This document shows positions 54,838 through 62,940 of a stretch of 64,000 nucleotides of DNA, in pieces (the first letter of the stretch is position 1; each line of letters starts with the position of its first letter). The DNA comes from Henriciella sp. (GTDB taxonomy: Bacteria; Pseudomonadota; Alphaproteobacteria; Caulobacterales; Hyphomonadaceae), in contig NVWP01000004.1 of assembly GCA_002733705.1 (NCBI GenBank), forward strand, positions 1-64,000, given 5' to 3'. A program made the position numbers and the translations under genes. The notes under the pieces were generated by a model. That model saw only the letters and a program-made list of their open reading frames with translations, did not search any database and was not told the DNA's origin.

Positions 54838-55371
54838 ATGAGCGCTTTGACTTCCAAGATAGAACAGGCCGGACCGTCTGCGTCGGCAAGGGTAATCGGC
54901 GTCATCAAATGGTTCGATCCGGCCAAGGGCTATGGCTTCGTCGTTCCGGATTCGGTGACGTCCGCTGAGCTGTCGGGCGACATCATGATCCATATCTCTG
55001 CGTTGCGGGCCTATGGCGAATCCGATGCCGATGAAGGCGCGCGCATTGTCTGTGACGCGGTCGAGAGCGAGCGCGGCTGGCAGGTCGAGCACATCATCGA
55101 GATGGACCGCCCGCGTGAAGTCGTGGCGCGCGAGAAGGGCACCCTGCCGGAGCCTGAAGACGTCGTGGTCAAATGGTTCAGCGCAGATCGCGGCTTTGGC
55201 TTCGTCAACCGGCTGGAGGATGACGCCGATGTCTTCATCCATATCTCGGTTCTGCGAAAGAGCGGGCTGTCGGTCGTGGAGCCCGGAGAGACCTTGTGCG
55301 CGAAAATATCAAATGGCACACGCGGCGAATATGTCAGCGCGGTCGTGGAGGGGGATCGCCCAGCGCGATGA
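54838..55371 (+). CDS. Protein with two cold-shock domains
   Basis: A 177-residue nucleic-acid-binding protein. The first cold-shock domain spans residues ~17-88 with RNP1-like KGYGFVV and RNP2-like DIMIHIS, the second ~108-171 with RGFGFVN and DVFIHIS. Double-domain Csps are typical of Caulobacter and relatives. The start at 54838 (MSALTSKIEQ) follows a weak GGTGGG; an ATG 51 bases earlier is in frame but its extra residues are not cold-shock-like. A cold or stationary-phase role is inferred from the family. Confidence 0.9.
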   Translation: MSALTSKIEQAGPSASARVIGVIKWFDPAKGYGFVVPDSVTSAELSGDIMIHISALRAYGESDADEGARIVCDAVESERGWQVEHIIEMDRPREVVAREKGTLPEPEDVVVKWFSADRGFGFVNRLEDDADVFIHISVLRKSGLSVVEPGETLCAKISNGTRGEYVSAVVEGDRPAR

Positions 55372-55418
55372 TGCATGACCTGTTGTCTGCGCCGGGTGCG
55401 CGGGCTAGAGGACTTTGC

Positions 55419-55904
55419 ATGAAAAAACTTCTCGCCATTGTCGCCTTCAGCACGGTTTCGCTCATTTCGGCGCCTGTGCCCGTTTTCGCGCAGTCCGCGC
55501 CCAGTGACGCGCTGGAAACCTCCAGCCTGACCATCCAGTCGGCAAATGGAAGTCATGCCTTCGATATCGAGATCGCCGATGAGGCCGATGAGATCTCCTA
55601 CGGCCTGATGAACCGGGACTCGCTGGGGGAGAATGCCGGCATGCTGTTCGATTTCGGCAATCCGCGCGAACCTGGCATGTATATGAAGAATACGCTCATC
55701 CCGCTGGACATGTTGTTCATCACCAGTGACGGGACCGTTCTCATGATTGCCCGCAACACCGTGCCGGGCTCGCTTCGCACCATTTCTCCGGGCACAGCCG
55801 TCAAGGGCGTGCTCGAGATCAATGGCGGCCGGGCCGCCGAGCTCGGCATTGAGCCGGGCGATACGGTGCAGCATGAGATCTTCGGGAATGATGACGCAGA
55901 GTAG
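55419..55904 (+). CDS. Secreted DUF192 protein
   Basis: A 161-residue protein with a signal peptide (MKKLLAIVAFSTVSLISAPVPVFA, cleavage before QSA) and a DUF192 domain: YGLMNRDSLGENAGMLFDF, MYMKNTLIPLDMLFI and VKGVLEINGG. DUF192 proteins are small secreted beta-barrels of unknown role. The start at 55419 is set by the signal peptide. It lies 47 bases after the cold-shock gene and overlaps the thioesterase gene. Confidence 0.9.
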   Translation: MKKLLAIVAFSTVSLISAPVPVFAQSAPSDALETSSLTIQSANGSHAFDIEIADEADEISYGLMNRDSLGENAGMLFDFGNPREPGMYMKNTLIPLDMLFITSDGTVLMIARNTVPGSLRTISPGTAVKGVLEINGGRAAELGIEPGDTVQHEIFGNDDAE

Positions 55905-56322
55905 CGACGTCCACCGCGACCCACCGCCAGGCTTTGAGGTTTCCAGTTCCAGAGGTCCGTTCACGACACGCAACGGCCCTGTCTGCCGCGCCACCGCCAA
56001 GGGGGACCTTCGCAGCGGCATCTGGGTCCTGGAGCGGCACTGCAACAGTATGGGCTTCATGCATGGCGGCATGGTGAGCTCCTTTGCCGATGGCGCGCTG
56101 GCCTGGGCTGTCTGGTATGAAACCCGCAAGATGTCCGTGACGCTGAAGCTGACGACCAGCTTCTATGGGACGATCCGGCCCGGCAACTGGCTGGAGGCCC
56201 ATCCGCGCGTTATTTCTGCCGATAATGGTGTTGTTCATGTCTCTGCCGACATGACAGTTGATACCACGCTGGCCGCCAGGGCGGACGCAACTTTTCGCGT
56301 GCTGCGTCGAACCGCGAAATAG
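55888..56322 (+). CDS. PaaI/YdiI-type hotdog thioesterase
   Basis: A 144-residue hotdog-fold protein. The catalytic-loop motif is MGFMHGGMVSSFADGALAWA, typical of PaaI-like acyl-CoA thioesterases, followed by SVTLKLTTSFYGTIRPGNW. The start (55888, or 55891) overlaps the DUF192 gene by about 15 bases. Substrate unknown. Confidence 0.85.
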   Translation: MMTQSSDVHRDPPPGFEVSSSRGPFTTRNGPVCRATAKGDLRSGIWVLERHCNSMGFMHGGMVSSFADGALAWAVWYETRKMSVTLKLTTSFYGTIRPGNWLEAHPRVISADNGVVHVSADMTVDTTLAARADATFRVLRRTAK

Positions 56323-56325
56323 GGC

Positions 56326-56354
56326 TTGCGGGGAAAAGCAGCTCTGCATAGAAG
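56326..56354 (+). promoter_or_regulatory. Putative promoter of tRNA-Pro
   Basis: TTGCGG (56326-56331), 17-bp spacer, TAGAAG (56349-56354), 13 bases before the tRNA 5' end. Confidence 0.6.
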
Positions 56355-56367
56355 GGCACTCCGATGT

Positions 56368-56444
<77 letters not shown>

Positions 56445-56465
56445 TCGGATAATACGGAGGCGAAC

Positions 56466-56771
56466 ATGGACGCGCGTATCTACAAGCCAAGAAAGACTGC
56501 GATGCAGTCGGGCCGTGGCAAGACGCGTGAATGGGTTCTGGAGTTTCGCTCTGAAAATGCCCGCTTTGCCGATCCGCTGATGGGCTGGACAAGTATCAAT
56601 GATACGACGGGCCAGGTCCGGATGCATTTCGAGACCCGCGAGCAGGCCATCGATTTTGCAAAGCGCGAGAAGCTGACGTTTACGGTCGATGAGCCGCGCG
56701 AACCCAAGCGTCTGGTGAAATCCTACGCGCAGAATTTCTCACCGGACCGCAAACAACCCTGGACGCATTAG
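56466..56771 (+). CDS. NADH dehydrogenase accessory subunit, NDUFS4-like (ETC complex I)
   Basis: A 101-residue protein with ARIYKPRKTAMQSGRGKTREWVLEF, DPLMGWTSINDT and SYAQNFSPDRKQPWTH, matching the ETC_C1_NDUFS4 family: the alphaproteobacterial counterpart of the mitochondrial 18-kDa complex I subunit. It is a single gene between tRNA-Pro and tRNA-Arg; the nuo operon is not in the window. Confidence 0.92.
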   Translation: MDARIYKPRKTAMQSGRGKTREWVLEFRSENARFADPLMGWTSINDTTGQVRMHFETREQAIDFAKREKLTFTVDEPREPKRLVKSYAQNFSPDRKQPWTH

Positions 56772-56784
56772 TCCCGCTTGCTTC

Positions 56785-56861
56785 GGCCCCTTAGCTCAAC
56801 TGGATAGAGCACCGGACTTCTAATCCGACGGTTACAGGTTCAAGTCCTGTAGGGGTCGCCA
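56785..56861 (+). tRNA. tRNA-Arg (anticodon TCT)
   Basis: Acceptor GGCCCCT/AGGGGTC, anticodon loop CTTCTAA giving TCT, T-arm ACAGGTTCAAGTCCTGT and encoded CCA. No good promoter is seen in the 13-base gap upstream, so it may be read through from the NDUFS4-like gene or tRNA-Pro. Confidence 0.96.
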
Positions 56862-56902
56862 TAGCCGGTGAACCGATTATGCTGCCTGTCAGGGAGACAG
56901 GC

Positions 56903-58144
56903 ATGAAACTACCGGAAAATGGAACGCCGTGGCCGCAGCTGAAAGCCGAGATGTCCGAGCGCGGGGCAGGGGACGCAAAATGGCGTGACGGCAAGACGGC
57001 CGTCTATGTCTTCAATGCTGGTCCCGAGGTTGAGCAGGTCCAGAAGGAAGCCTTTACCGCCTTCATGTCGGAGAATGGGCTCGGCCCGCTTGCCTTTCCC
57101 TCTCTGGCCCAGATGGAGAAGGACGTCATCTCCATGGCGCTGGATATCCTTCACGGGCCTGAAGGCGCGACCGGTGCCATGACCTCGGGCGGAACCGATT
57201 CGATCACGATGGCGCTGAAGACCGCACGCGATCATGCGCGCTCCAAAGGCCAGTCGGGACAAGCCAATATCGTCCTTCCGCAATCGGCCCATCTGGCGTT
57301 CGACAAGGCTGCGCATCTGATGGACATCGAGGTGCGCCGTGTGCCGCTGAAAACGGATGGTAGTTTTGAGGCCGATCCGGACGCCATGGCGGGCCGGCTC
57401 GATTCGAATACGGTCATGATGGTCGGCTCAGCCCCGAATTTCCCACATGGCATTATAGACCCGATCGCGGCGCTGTCGGATGTGGCCCTGGAAAAAGGTG
57501 TCTGGCTGCATGTCGATGCCTGTGTCGGCGGTTTTCTTGCGCCGTTTGCCCGCATGAATGGCGTGCCGGTGCCGGCTTTCGATTTCGAGCTGCCGGGCGT
57601 GCAGTCGATGAGCGCGGACCTTCACAAATATGGCTATGCTGCAAAGGGCGCCTCGACGGTGCTGTTTCGTTCAGACGATCTCTATCGGCATATGCCGTTT
57701 GAATTTGCCGGCTGGTCGGGCGCGCCGATGAAGACGCCGACGCTGGCGGGGACGCGGCCTGGCGGGGCAATCTCTGCGGCCTGGGCGGTGATGAATCACC
57801 TTGGCATCGAGGGATACCGGCGGCTGCAGGGCAAGGTCTGCGCGGCGCGGGAGGAGGTCGAGGCAGGCCTTCGCGCACGCGGGTTCGAGATTCTGGGCCA
57901 GCCGCTTCTGGGGCTCATCGCCTTTCGCCATCCCGAGCTTCATTCCTTCGCCGTCTATGGCGAACTCTACAAGCGCGGCTGGTTCACGTCGGTCACCAAG
58001 GAACCGCGCAGCCTTCACCTTATGCTTTCGCCCAAACATGCCGAGATGATCGACGCCTATCTGCGCGATCTCGATGCCGCCTGCGAGGCGGTCCGCGCAT
58101 CCGCCGGCGAGGCGAAAGAGAGCGTCCAGCCGCGCTATAACTGA
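56903..58144 (+). CDS. Sphingosine-1-phosphate lyase-like PLP enzyme
   Basis: A 413-residue group II decarboxylase-fold enzyme. MTSGGTDSITMALKTARD, SAPNFPHGIIDPI, the PLP aspartate D205 in HVDACVGGF and the PLP lysine K242 in SADLHKYGYAAKGAS match sphingosine-1-phosphate lyases, more than glutamate decarboxylases. It is shorter than eukaryotic lyases because it has no N-terminal membrane anchor. Function on endogenous long-chain-base phosphates is plausible, since relatives of Caulobacter make sphingolipids, but this is inference. The start at 56903 follows AGGGAGACAGGC. Confidence 0.85.
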   Translation: MKLPENGTPWPQLKAEMSERGAGDAKWRDGKTAVYVFNAGPEVEQVQKEAFTAFMSENGLGPLAFPSLAQMEKDVISMALDILHGPEGATGAMTSGGTDSITMALKTARDHARSKGQSGQANIVLPQSAHLAFDKAAHLMDIEVRRVPLKTDGSFEADPDAMAGRLDSNTVMMVGSAPNFPHGIIDPIAALSDVALEKGVWLHVDACVGGFLAPFARMNGVPVPAFDFELPGVQSMSADLHKYGYAAKGASTVLFRSDDLYRHMPFEFAGWSGAPMKTPTLAGTRPGGAISAAWAVMNHLGIEGYRRLQGKVCAAREEVEAGLRARGFEILGQPLLGLIAFRHPELHSFAVYGELYKRGWFTSVTKEPRSLHLMLSPKHAEMIDAYLRDLDAACEAVRASAGEAKESVQPRYN

Positions 58145-58183
58145 GGCGCGCGCATCCCTGCTGCAAAAAGATCAAACAGGGGA

Positions 58184-58213
58184 TTGGACAATAAAGGGAC
58201 TGGGCGTTATGAC
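58184..58213 (+). promoter_or_regulatory. Putative promoter of tRNA-Phe
   Basis: TTGGAC (58184-58189), 18-bp spacer, TATGAC (58208-58213), 19 bases before the tRNA 5' end. Confidence 0.5.
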
Positions 58214-58232
58214 GCCGTTTCCCCAGTGACCC

Positions 58233-58307
58233 GCCCGGGTAGCTCAGGGGTAGAGCAGCGGATTGAAAATCCGCGTGTCGGTGGTTCAAATCCGCCCCCG
58301 GGCACCA
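58233..58307 (+). tRNA. tRNA-Phe (anticodon GAA)
   Basis: Acceptor GCCCGGG/CCCGGGC, anticodon arm GCGGA-TTGAAAA-TCCGC giving GAA, T-arm GGTGGTTCAAATCCGCC and encoded CCA. Confidence 0.97.
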
Positions 58308-58462
58308 TTTTCCTTGCTTCCGTATCGTCGCTGCGCGCCTCACATGAAGCGTGCTCAGGGCTTTTCGTTTTGATCCCCGCTTCGCTTTGCTGCGCGATGG
58401 ATCGGGCTCAGGGCTGCGCCGGACGTATCGCGCTTGTGGGGGGGGCTTGGGCGCTGGGGCTT

Positions 58463-58488
58463 CATCCTTCGACAGGCTCAGGATGAGG
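58463..58488. repeat. REP-like palindromic element, copy 1
   Basis: CATCCTTCGACAGGCTCAGG followed by ATGAGG. CATCCT pairs with AGGATG around a conserved CGACAGGCTC core. The same core occurs at 58616 (variant) and near 61486. Such short extragenic palindromes are common in alphaproteobacterial genomes. Confidence 0.75.
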
Positions 58489-58615
58489 CCGGGACTCTCG
58501 AGAAGACTAAAGCCAGCAGGTGCGGCCGCAGGCCCGGTGGGGCTGCGGTCATGATCCCGGTTTATTGAAGACCAGCTTTTTCAGGCGTTTTCGGAGAAGG
58601 GCCTCTTGTGTGCCC

Positions 58616-58649
58616 GCGCTCGTCCTTCGACTTCGCTCAGGATGAGCGC
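58616..58649. repeat. REP-like palindromic element, copy 2
   Basis: GCGCTCGTCCT (58616-58626) pairs with AGGATGAGCGC (58639-58649), allowing one G-T pair, around the loop TCGACTTCGCTC. Confidence 0.75.
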
Positions 58650-58672
58650 TTTGAGCTGTGCGGTTCAGAGCT

Positions 58673-59053
58673 TCAGGGTGGATGAAGGGCAGCGTGCGAG
58701 GCAAGGGCAGTGTCGCCCCATACGAAGCGAGTGGAGACGGAAGGCTCTTCATCCCGATGTGAAGGGCCCTCAGAAGCGAGCATGTTCATCGCGCGTCCGG
58801 GCGCGAGCTTTTCCCAGGGCGTTCGCGGCGCGAACCTTGTCCAGTCATTGGGGTCCGGTTTGTCGCCGAAGGCCTGGAGGGTGATGTAGATGCGGCCTCT
58901 TGCGCAGACGCTGTAGCCGATGAGGCCGGAGCTATGCTCTGCGCGCCGGGCCTTCATATAGCGGTCCAGCCACCAGAGCTGCCACAGGAAGACCGGCCAG
59001 TAGCGAAGCTCCAGCTTTGTGAGCACATCGAGGATCCAGTCGCGGGCGATCAT
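58673..59053 (-). CDS. Hypothetical protein
   Basis: A 126-residue protein. The first ~90 residues look genuine: tryptophan- and tyrosine-rich (LRYWPVFLWQLWWLDRYM) then a beta-like GYSVCARGRIYITLQAFGD. The last ~35 residues are of low complexity and adjoin the REP-like element, so the true end may have been altered by repeat insertion. No family recognised; the gene is isolated. Confidence 0.5.
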   Translation of the reverse strand: MIARDWILDVLTKLELRYWPVFLWQLWWLDRYMKARRAEHSSGLIGYSVCARGRIYITLQAFGDKPDPNDWTRFAPRTPWEKLAPGRAMNMLASEGPSHRDEEPSVSTRFVWGDTALASHAALHPP

Positions 59054-59175
59054 GGGCCAAGACTAGGCCGGGCGCGAGCGGGGGCGGAAACTATTGGTGC
59101 AAAGCCAGTGCAGGCGCGGTGCTCCGGCGGTGCATCCGGGGTGCATGGGCGGTGTTTTCGCGCGAGACGCCCTGC

Positions 59176-60411
59176 TCAGGTCACCGCCGCGCGTTTGCGG
59201 TATTCGTCCTTGTCCCAGCTTTTCGTTTCCAGGATGTCGGCGAGCGCGTCCATCGCGTCCCAGACATCGATAAAGCGCAGGAAGAGCGGGGAGAGGCCGA
59301 AGCGGATCGTGTCGGGCGCGCGGAAATCGGCGAGGATGTTGCGCGCCGCAAGGGCACGCACGATTTCATGCGCGTTGGGGTGGGCGAAGCTGACATGGCC
59401 GCCGCGTTTACTGGCGTCCAGCGGCGAGCGGATATCGAGTCCAAGCTCACCGGCGCGGCGGGTTACGAGATCACCCAGGGCCTGCGCCTTGGCCACGACA
59501 AGGGAGATGTCCAGCGCCTCAAAGGCTTCGAGCGCGCCGGACAGCGCGGCCAGGGAGAGGATGGGCGGTGTGCCATTGGCAAAGCGGGTAATGTCTTCTG
59601 CCGGTGTGTACGTGGCTTCGAAGGCGAAGGGGCGGGCGTGGCCCATCCAGCCGGGGAGCGGGCTTTCCAGCTTGCCGGTCAGGTCCTTGCGCACATAGAG
59701 GAAGGAGGGCGCGCCCGGCCCACCATTGAGGTATTTATAGGTGCAGCCTGCCGCGAGACGCGCGCCGGCCTTTGACAGGGAAACGTCAACGACGCCCGTC
59801 GCATGGCTGAGATCCCAGACGATGACACCGCCGCAGTCAGCGGCGATCTTTTCGGCGGCCGCCATGTCGCGCAGGGCGCCGGTGCGGTAATTGATCAGGC
59901 TGTGGACCAGGACGCCGCCGGTTTCAGCAAGCTTGCCGAGCCCCTCCCCCGGCGCGGCGCGATGGAAGGTGACGCCTGACATCCCGGCCAGCGCTTCGAT
60001 GACATACTGGTCGGTCGGAAACTCGTCCTCTTCAACGATAAGGTCAGAGCTGGCCGCGAGTGAGCCGGCGGCCGAGGCGAGCTTGTAGAGATTGGCCGAA
60101 ACGCTGTCGGCGATCATGATCTCTGCCGGTTTTGCGCCGACGAGACGGGCAAGCTGGCCACCCGTGCGCTTTGCCAGGGTAAACCAGTCTGCCGTATTCC
60201 AGGAGCGCACAAGGCCGCGCCGCCAATCATAATGGGCGGCCTGATGCAGCGCATCGAGTGCGTTATGGGTTGCCGGGCCCAGCGAATGGCCGACCAGATA
60301 GACAAGCCCGCCTTCCATGTCGAAGGCCTCGCGCGCATGGGCGAGGATGTCGTGACGGTCGGTTGCGACGGCCTCGTCGCGGCTTTTGGGCGGGTGATAA
60401 GCCATAACCAT
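59176..60411 (-). CDS. kynU: Kynureninase
   Basis: A 411-residue PLP enzyme splitting kynurenine to anthranilate and alanine. LVYLVGHSLGPATHN opens the fold, VWDLSHATGVVDV holds the PLP aspartate, and K226 in GCTYKYLNGGPGAP is the PLP lysine. The start at 60411 follows AGGGGT; starts 7 codons up- or 2 codons downstream are alternatives. It is divergent from an alpha/beta-hydrolase gene that could act in the preceding step. No tryptophan dioxygenase gene is present here. Confidence 0.94.
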   Translation of the reverse strand: MVMAYHPPKSRDEAVATDRHDILAHAREAFDMEGGLVYLVGHSLGPATHNALDALHQAAHYDWRRGLVRSWNTADWFTLAKRTGGQLARLVGAKPAEIMIADSVSANLYKLASAAGSLAASSDLIVEEDEFPTDQYVIEALAGMSGVTFHRAAPGEGLGKLAETGGVLVHSLINYRTGALRDMAAAEKIAADCGGVIVWDLSHATGVVDVSLSKAGARLAAGCTYKYLNGGPGAPSFLYVRKDLTGKLESPLPGWMGHARPFAFEATYTPAEDITRFANGTPPILSLAALSGALEAFEALDISLVVAKAQALGDLVTRRAGELGLDIRSPLDASKRGGHVSFAHPNAHEIVRALAARNILADFRAPDTIRFGLSPLFLRFIDVWDAMDALADILETKSWDKDEYRKRAAVT

Positions 60412-60496
60412 GATTAACCCCTGGTGGTGCAATCGGTTCTCTTGCCAATGCTCCCCTCATTCTTCAGATGGAAGCAGATTTCGCAGGAAGGGCAAA

Positions 60497-61453
60497 ATGA
60501 CACGTGTACAGATTGCGGCGGGCGCAGTGTTTGCCCTGAGCGCGTGCGGCGCCTCCAGTCCCGAGATCGCACCGGCGGCGCCCGCTGCGCCGCAAGAGGA
60601 GGCGCTGATGCCCGACTTGATGAGCTGGCCGGACCTCACGGGCCAGGCCCTGCCCTCTGCCAGCACAAGCGTGCGGACGGGCCCGCTCGACACCGATGTC
60701 GTGGATGTCTGGCTACCAGAGGGAGAGGGACCGCATCCCACCGTGCTGATGGTGCATGGCGGCTGCTGGCAGAAGGCCATCGCGGACCGTACACTGATGA
60801 ACTATGCCGCCGCAGCGCTGCGTGATGAAGGCATGGCGGTCTGGAATATCGAGTATCGCGGTGTCGATGAGGCGGGCGGCGGATATCCCGGAACTTATCA
60901 GGATGTTGCCCGCGCGGTGGATGCGCTCGGGGCATACGGACCGGCGCTCGGTCTCGACGTGTCGAATGTCGTCGCTATCGGCCACTCGGCAGGCGGGCAT
61001 CTGGCGCTCTGGGCGGCTGGGCGTGCGAAGCTGCCGGAGACGAGCCCGCTTTATGAGGCGGACCCTCTTGCCATCAAGGGCGTGGTGAATGTCGGAGGCC
61101 TCGCCGATCTTGAGGCGTCCGCGCCGGTGACGCAGGCTGGCTGTCTTGCCGATATCATGGACAAGCTGACCGGGCTGCCCATTGGGGAGCGGGCCAATGT
61201 TTTTGCAGACACCTCACCTGCCGAGATGCTGCCGCTTGGCGTCCGGCAGGTGAGTCTCAACGGGGCAAATGACAAGATTGCCCCGCCCGTGCTCGGAAAA
61301 GCCTATAGCGAGAAGGCAGGGGCCGCAGGTGATCCGGCCCTCTATGTCGAAATTCCCCGAACCGGCCATGTCGAACTGGTCGCGCCCGGCACGGCCGCCT
61401 TCGATGCGGAAATCGCGATATTGAAGGACATGCTGGGCATGTCTGACGAGTAG
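60497..61453 (+). CDS. Alpha/beta-hydrolase lipoprotein, kynurenine-formamidase-like
   Basis: A 318-residue protein with a lipoprotein signal (lipobox LSAC, C17) and an alpha/beta-hydrolase domain: oxyanion motif HGGCW (87-91), nucleophile S164 in GHSAGGHLALWAA, and a C-terminal TGHVELV histidine. HGGxW with GHSAGG is typical of the BDLF/arylformamidase and esterase-lipase family. It shares an 85-bp divergent region with kynU, which suggests but does not prove action on N-formylkynurenine or a related amide outside the cytoplasm. Confidence 0.82.
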   Translation: MTRVQIAAGAVFALSACGASSPEIAPAAPAAPQEEALMPDLMSWPDLTGQALPSASTSVRTGPLDTDVVDVWLPEGEGPHPTVLMVHGGCWQKAIADRTLMNYAAAALRDEGMAVWNIEYRGVDEAGGGYPGTYQDVARAVDALGAYGPALGLDVSNVVAIGHSAGGHLALWAAGRAKLPETSPLYEADPLAIKGVVNVGGLADLEASAPVTQAGCLADIMDKLTGLPIGERANVFADTSPAEMLPLGVRQVSLNGANDKIAPPVLGKAYSEKAGAAGDPALYVEIPRTGHVELVAPGTAAFDAEIAILKDMLGMSDE

Positions 61454-61474
61454 GCCGGCCAGGGACGGGCGAGG

Positions 61475-61509
61475 AAGCCCCGCCCCTCGACAGGCTCAGG
61501 ACGGGGCTT
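61475..61509. repeat. REP-like palindrome, possible bidirectional terminator
   Basis: AAGCCCCG (61475-61482) pairs perfectly with CGGGGCTT (61502-61509); the loop contains CTCGACAGGCTCAGG, the same core as the element at 58463. It sits between the convergent hydrolase and MBL-fold genes. Confidence 0.7.
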
Positions 61510-61546
61510 ACGCAAGCTCAAAAGCGCGTTTGGCGGGCAGGCCCCT

Positions 61547-62506
61547 CTAGCGCATCACGTCGGGCAGGTCTTCGGTGTCGGCCGGCTCGTGCTGGATGAT
61601 GACCATGGCGCCAAGCTCGTCCGCGCGGGCCTCGAATGCCTCCATCGAGGCGCGGGTCGCTTCGATATCACTGTTGAAGGAAGGCACGCGGCGTCCTTCA
61701 CGGCTTTCCTCGCGGTGGTAGAGGTCACCGGTCAGCAGGACAGGACCCGTTTCCGGCAGATTGACCAGAAGCGAGGCATGGCCCGGCGTGTGACCGGGGG
61801 TCTCCATGATGATGACGGAGCCATCGCCAAAGACATCGTAATTGTCGCCAATTGTCTGGCGCTCGAGTGCCTCGAAAGCGGGGAACTGGCTCTCGGCCTG
61901 GCCGTCGCCCTCTTCGCTTTCACTGCCCGCTTCGGGGAACATGAAGCCATATTCGGTCTCGTTCACCAGCCATGTGGTCGACGGGTCGATATCGCTGGCC
62001 TGACCGACATGATCGAAATGGCTGTGCGAGATTGCCACCAGTTCGATGTCATCCATGCCAAGGCCCATTTCGAGGAGCTGGTCGGCAATCGTCTTTTCCA
62101 GCGAGACCGTGAAGACATCCTGCGTCTGCTCACCGTCTTCAACCAGCTCGCCCGGCAGGCCGAGATCCCAGAGAAGGTCACCTTCCGGGTGGCGGACCAG
62201 CCAGCATGTGTCTGTGAACGTGTCGGTCTGGCCGGCATAGTCGCCTTCGACCGAGAAGATATCGAGATCCGAGACCTCAATGGTGCCGCAGTCGAGCTTG
62301 ATCAGCTGAAGCTCACCGGCGGGCTCATCCGCCATCGTGCTGGCGGTTTCGCTCTCGCCCGGCTCTGCGGCCTCCGTATCGCCGGCAATGGGCGCGGTTT
62401 CCTGCGGCGGCGGCGGGGCCATTTCATCGGCCGGTTCCTCACCCGGCGAACAGGCCGCCATGGCCAGTGCCAGCGCACCCAGCGAAACGAGTGTCAGTGT
62501 TTTCAT
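61547..62506 (-). CDS. Metallo-beta-lactamase-fold lipoprotein (lactonase-like)
   Basis: A 319-residue protein with a lipoprotein signal (lipobox MAAC, C19), an acidic Pro/Glu-rich linker (~20-65) and an MBL domain: HxHxDH as HSHFDH (161-166), then PGHTPGHASLLV and LLTGDLYHREES with further metal ligands. LDCGTIEV before the domain resembles N-acyl-homoserine lactonase (AiiA) relatives, so quorum signal or other lactone hydrolysis in the periplasm is possible but unproven. It is 35 bases after hisI on the same strand. Confidence 0.85.
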   Translation of the reverse strand: MKTLTLVSLGALALAMAACSPGEEPADEMAPPPPQETAPIAGDTEAAEPGESETASTMADEPAGELQLIKLDCGTIEVSDLDIFSVEGDYAGQTDTFTDTCWLVRHPEGDLLWDLGLPGELVEDGEQTQDVFTVSLEKTIADQLLEMGLGMDDIELVAISHSHFDHVGQASDIDPSTTWLVNETEYGFMFPEAGSESEEGDGQAESQFPAFEALERQTIGDNYDVFGDGSVIIMETPGHTPGHASLLVNLPETGPVLLTGDLYHREESREGRRVPSFNSDIEATRASMEAFEARADELGAMVIIQHEPADTEDLPDVMR

Positions 62507-62541
62507 GATGAATTGCCCCTTAAATTCAGCCTGAGGGGTTT

Positions 62542-62940
62542 TTACGCTTCTTCACCTGTGAATGAAAGCGCACCATCGCGAGATACCTCGCGATAGAAGC
62601 AAGATTTCCGGTCAGTGTGACATGCAGGCCCTTTTTGGGTGACCTTGAGCAGGAGCGTGTCCTGATCGCAGTCGATGAGGATGCGCTCGACGGTCTGGGT
62701 GTTGCCGGAGGTTTCGCCCTTGCGCCAGAGCTTGCCGCGCGAGCGGGAGAAATAGGTCGCCTCGCCGGTCTCGATGGTCTGGCGGAGCGCCTCGTCATTC
62801 ATCCAGGCCATCATGAGGATCTCGCCGGTCGCTTCGTCCTGCGCGATGGCGGGGATGAGGCCGTCGGCGTTGAATTTTGGACGAAGCTCTTTGGCCTCGT
62901 CCTGCGCGGCGCCGGAAAGCGGGGGTTTGAAGTCCGTCAT
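62542..62940 (-). CDS. hisI: Phosphoribosyl-AMP cyclohydrolase
   Basis: A 132-residue zinc enzyme of histidine synthesis opening the adenine ring of PR-AMP. Motifs are [44 protein letters not shown] and [12 protein letters not shown] with the zinc cysteines. It is the monofunctional form; the PR-ATP pyrophosphohydrolase is not fused. Its start overlaps the CoA-transferase stop. Other his genes are not in the window. Confidence 0.96.
   Translation of the reverse strand: MTDFKPPLSGAAQDEAKELRPKFNADGLIPAIAQDEATGEILMMAWMNDEALRQTIETGEATYFSRSRGKLWRKGETSGNTQTVERILIDCDQDTLLLKVTQKGPACHTDRKSCFYREVSRDGALSFTGEEA

Larger units (their letters stand above)
58308..58672. other. 365-bp non-coding region with REP-like palindromes
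   Basis: No convincing gene. It holds the two CCTTCGAC...CTCAGGATGAG elements listed separately; the rest shows only G+C-rich sequence without coding character. Confidence 0.6.

Noticed and set aside
58463..61509. CRISPR array
   Set aside because: The repeats are few, irregularly spaced, palindromic and variable, with no cas genes.
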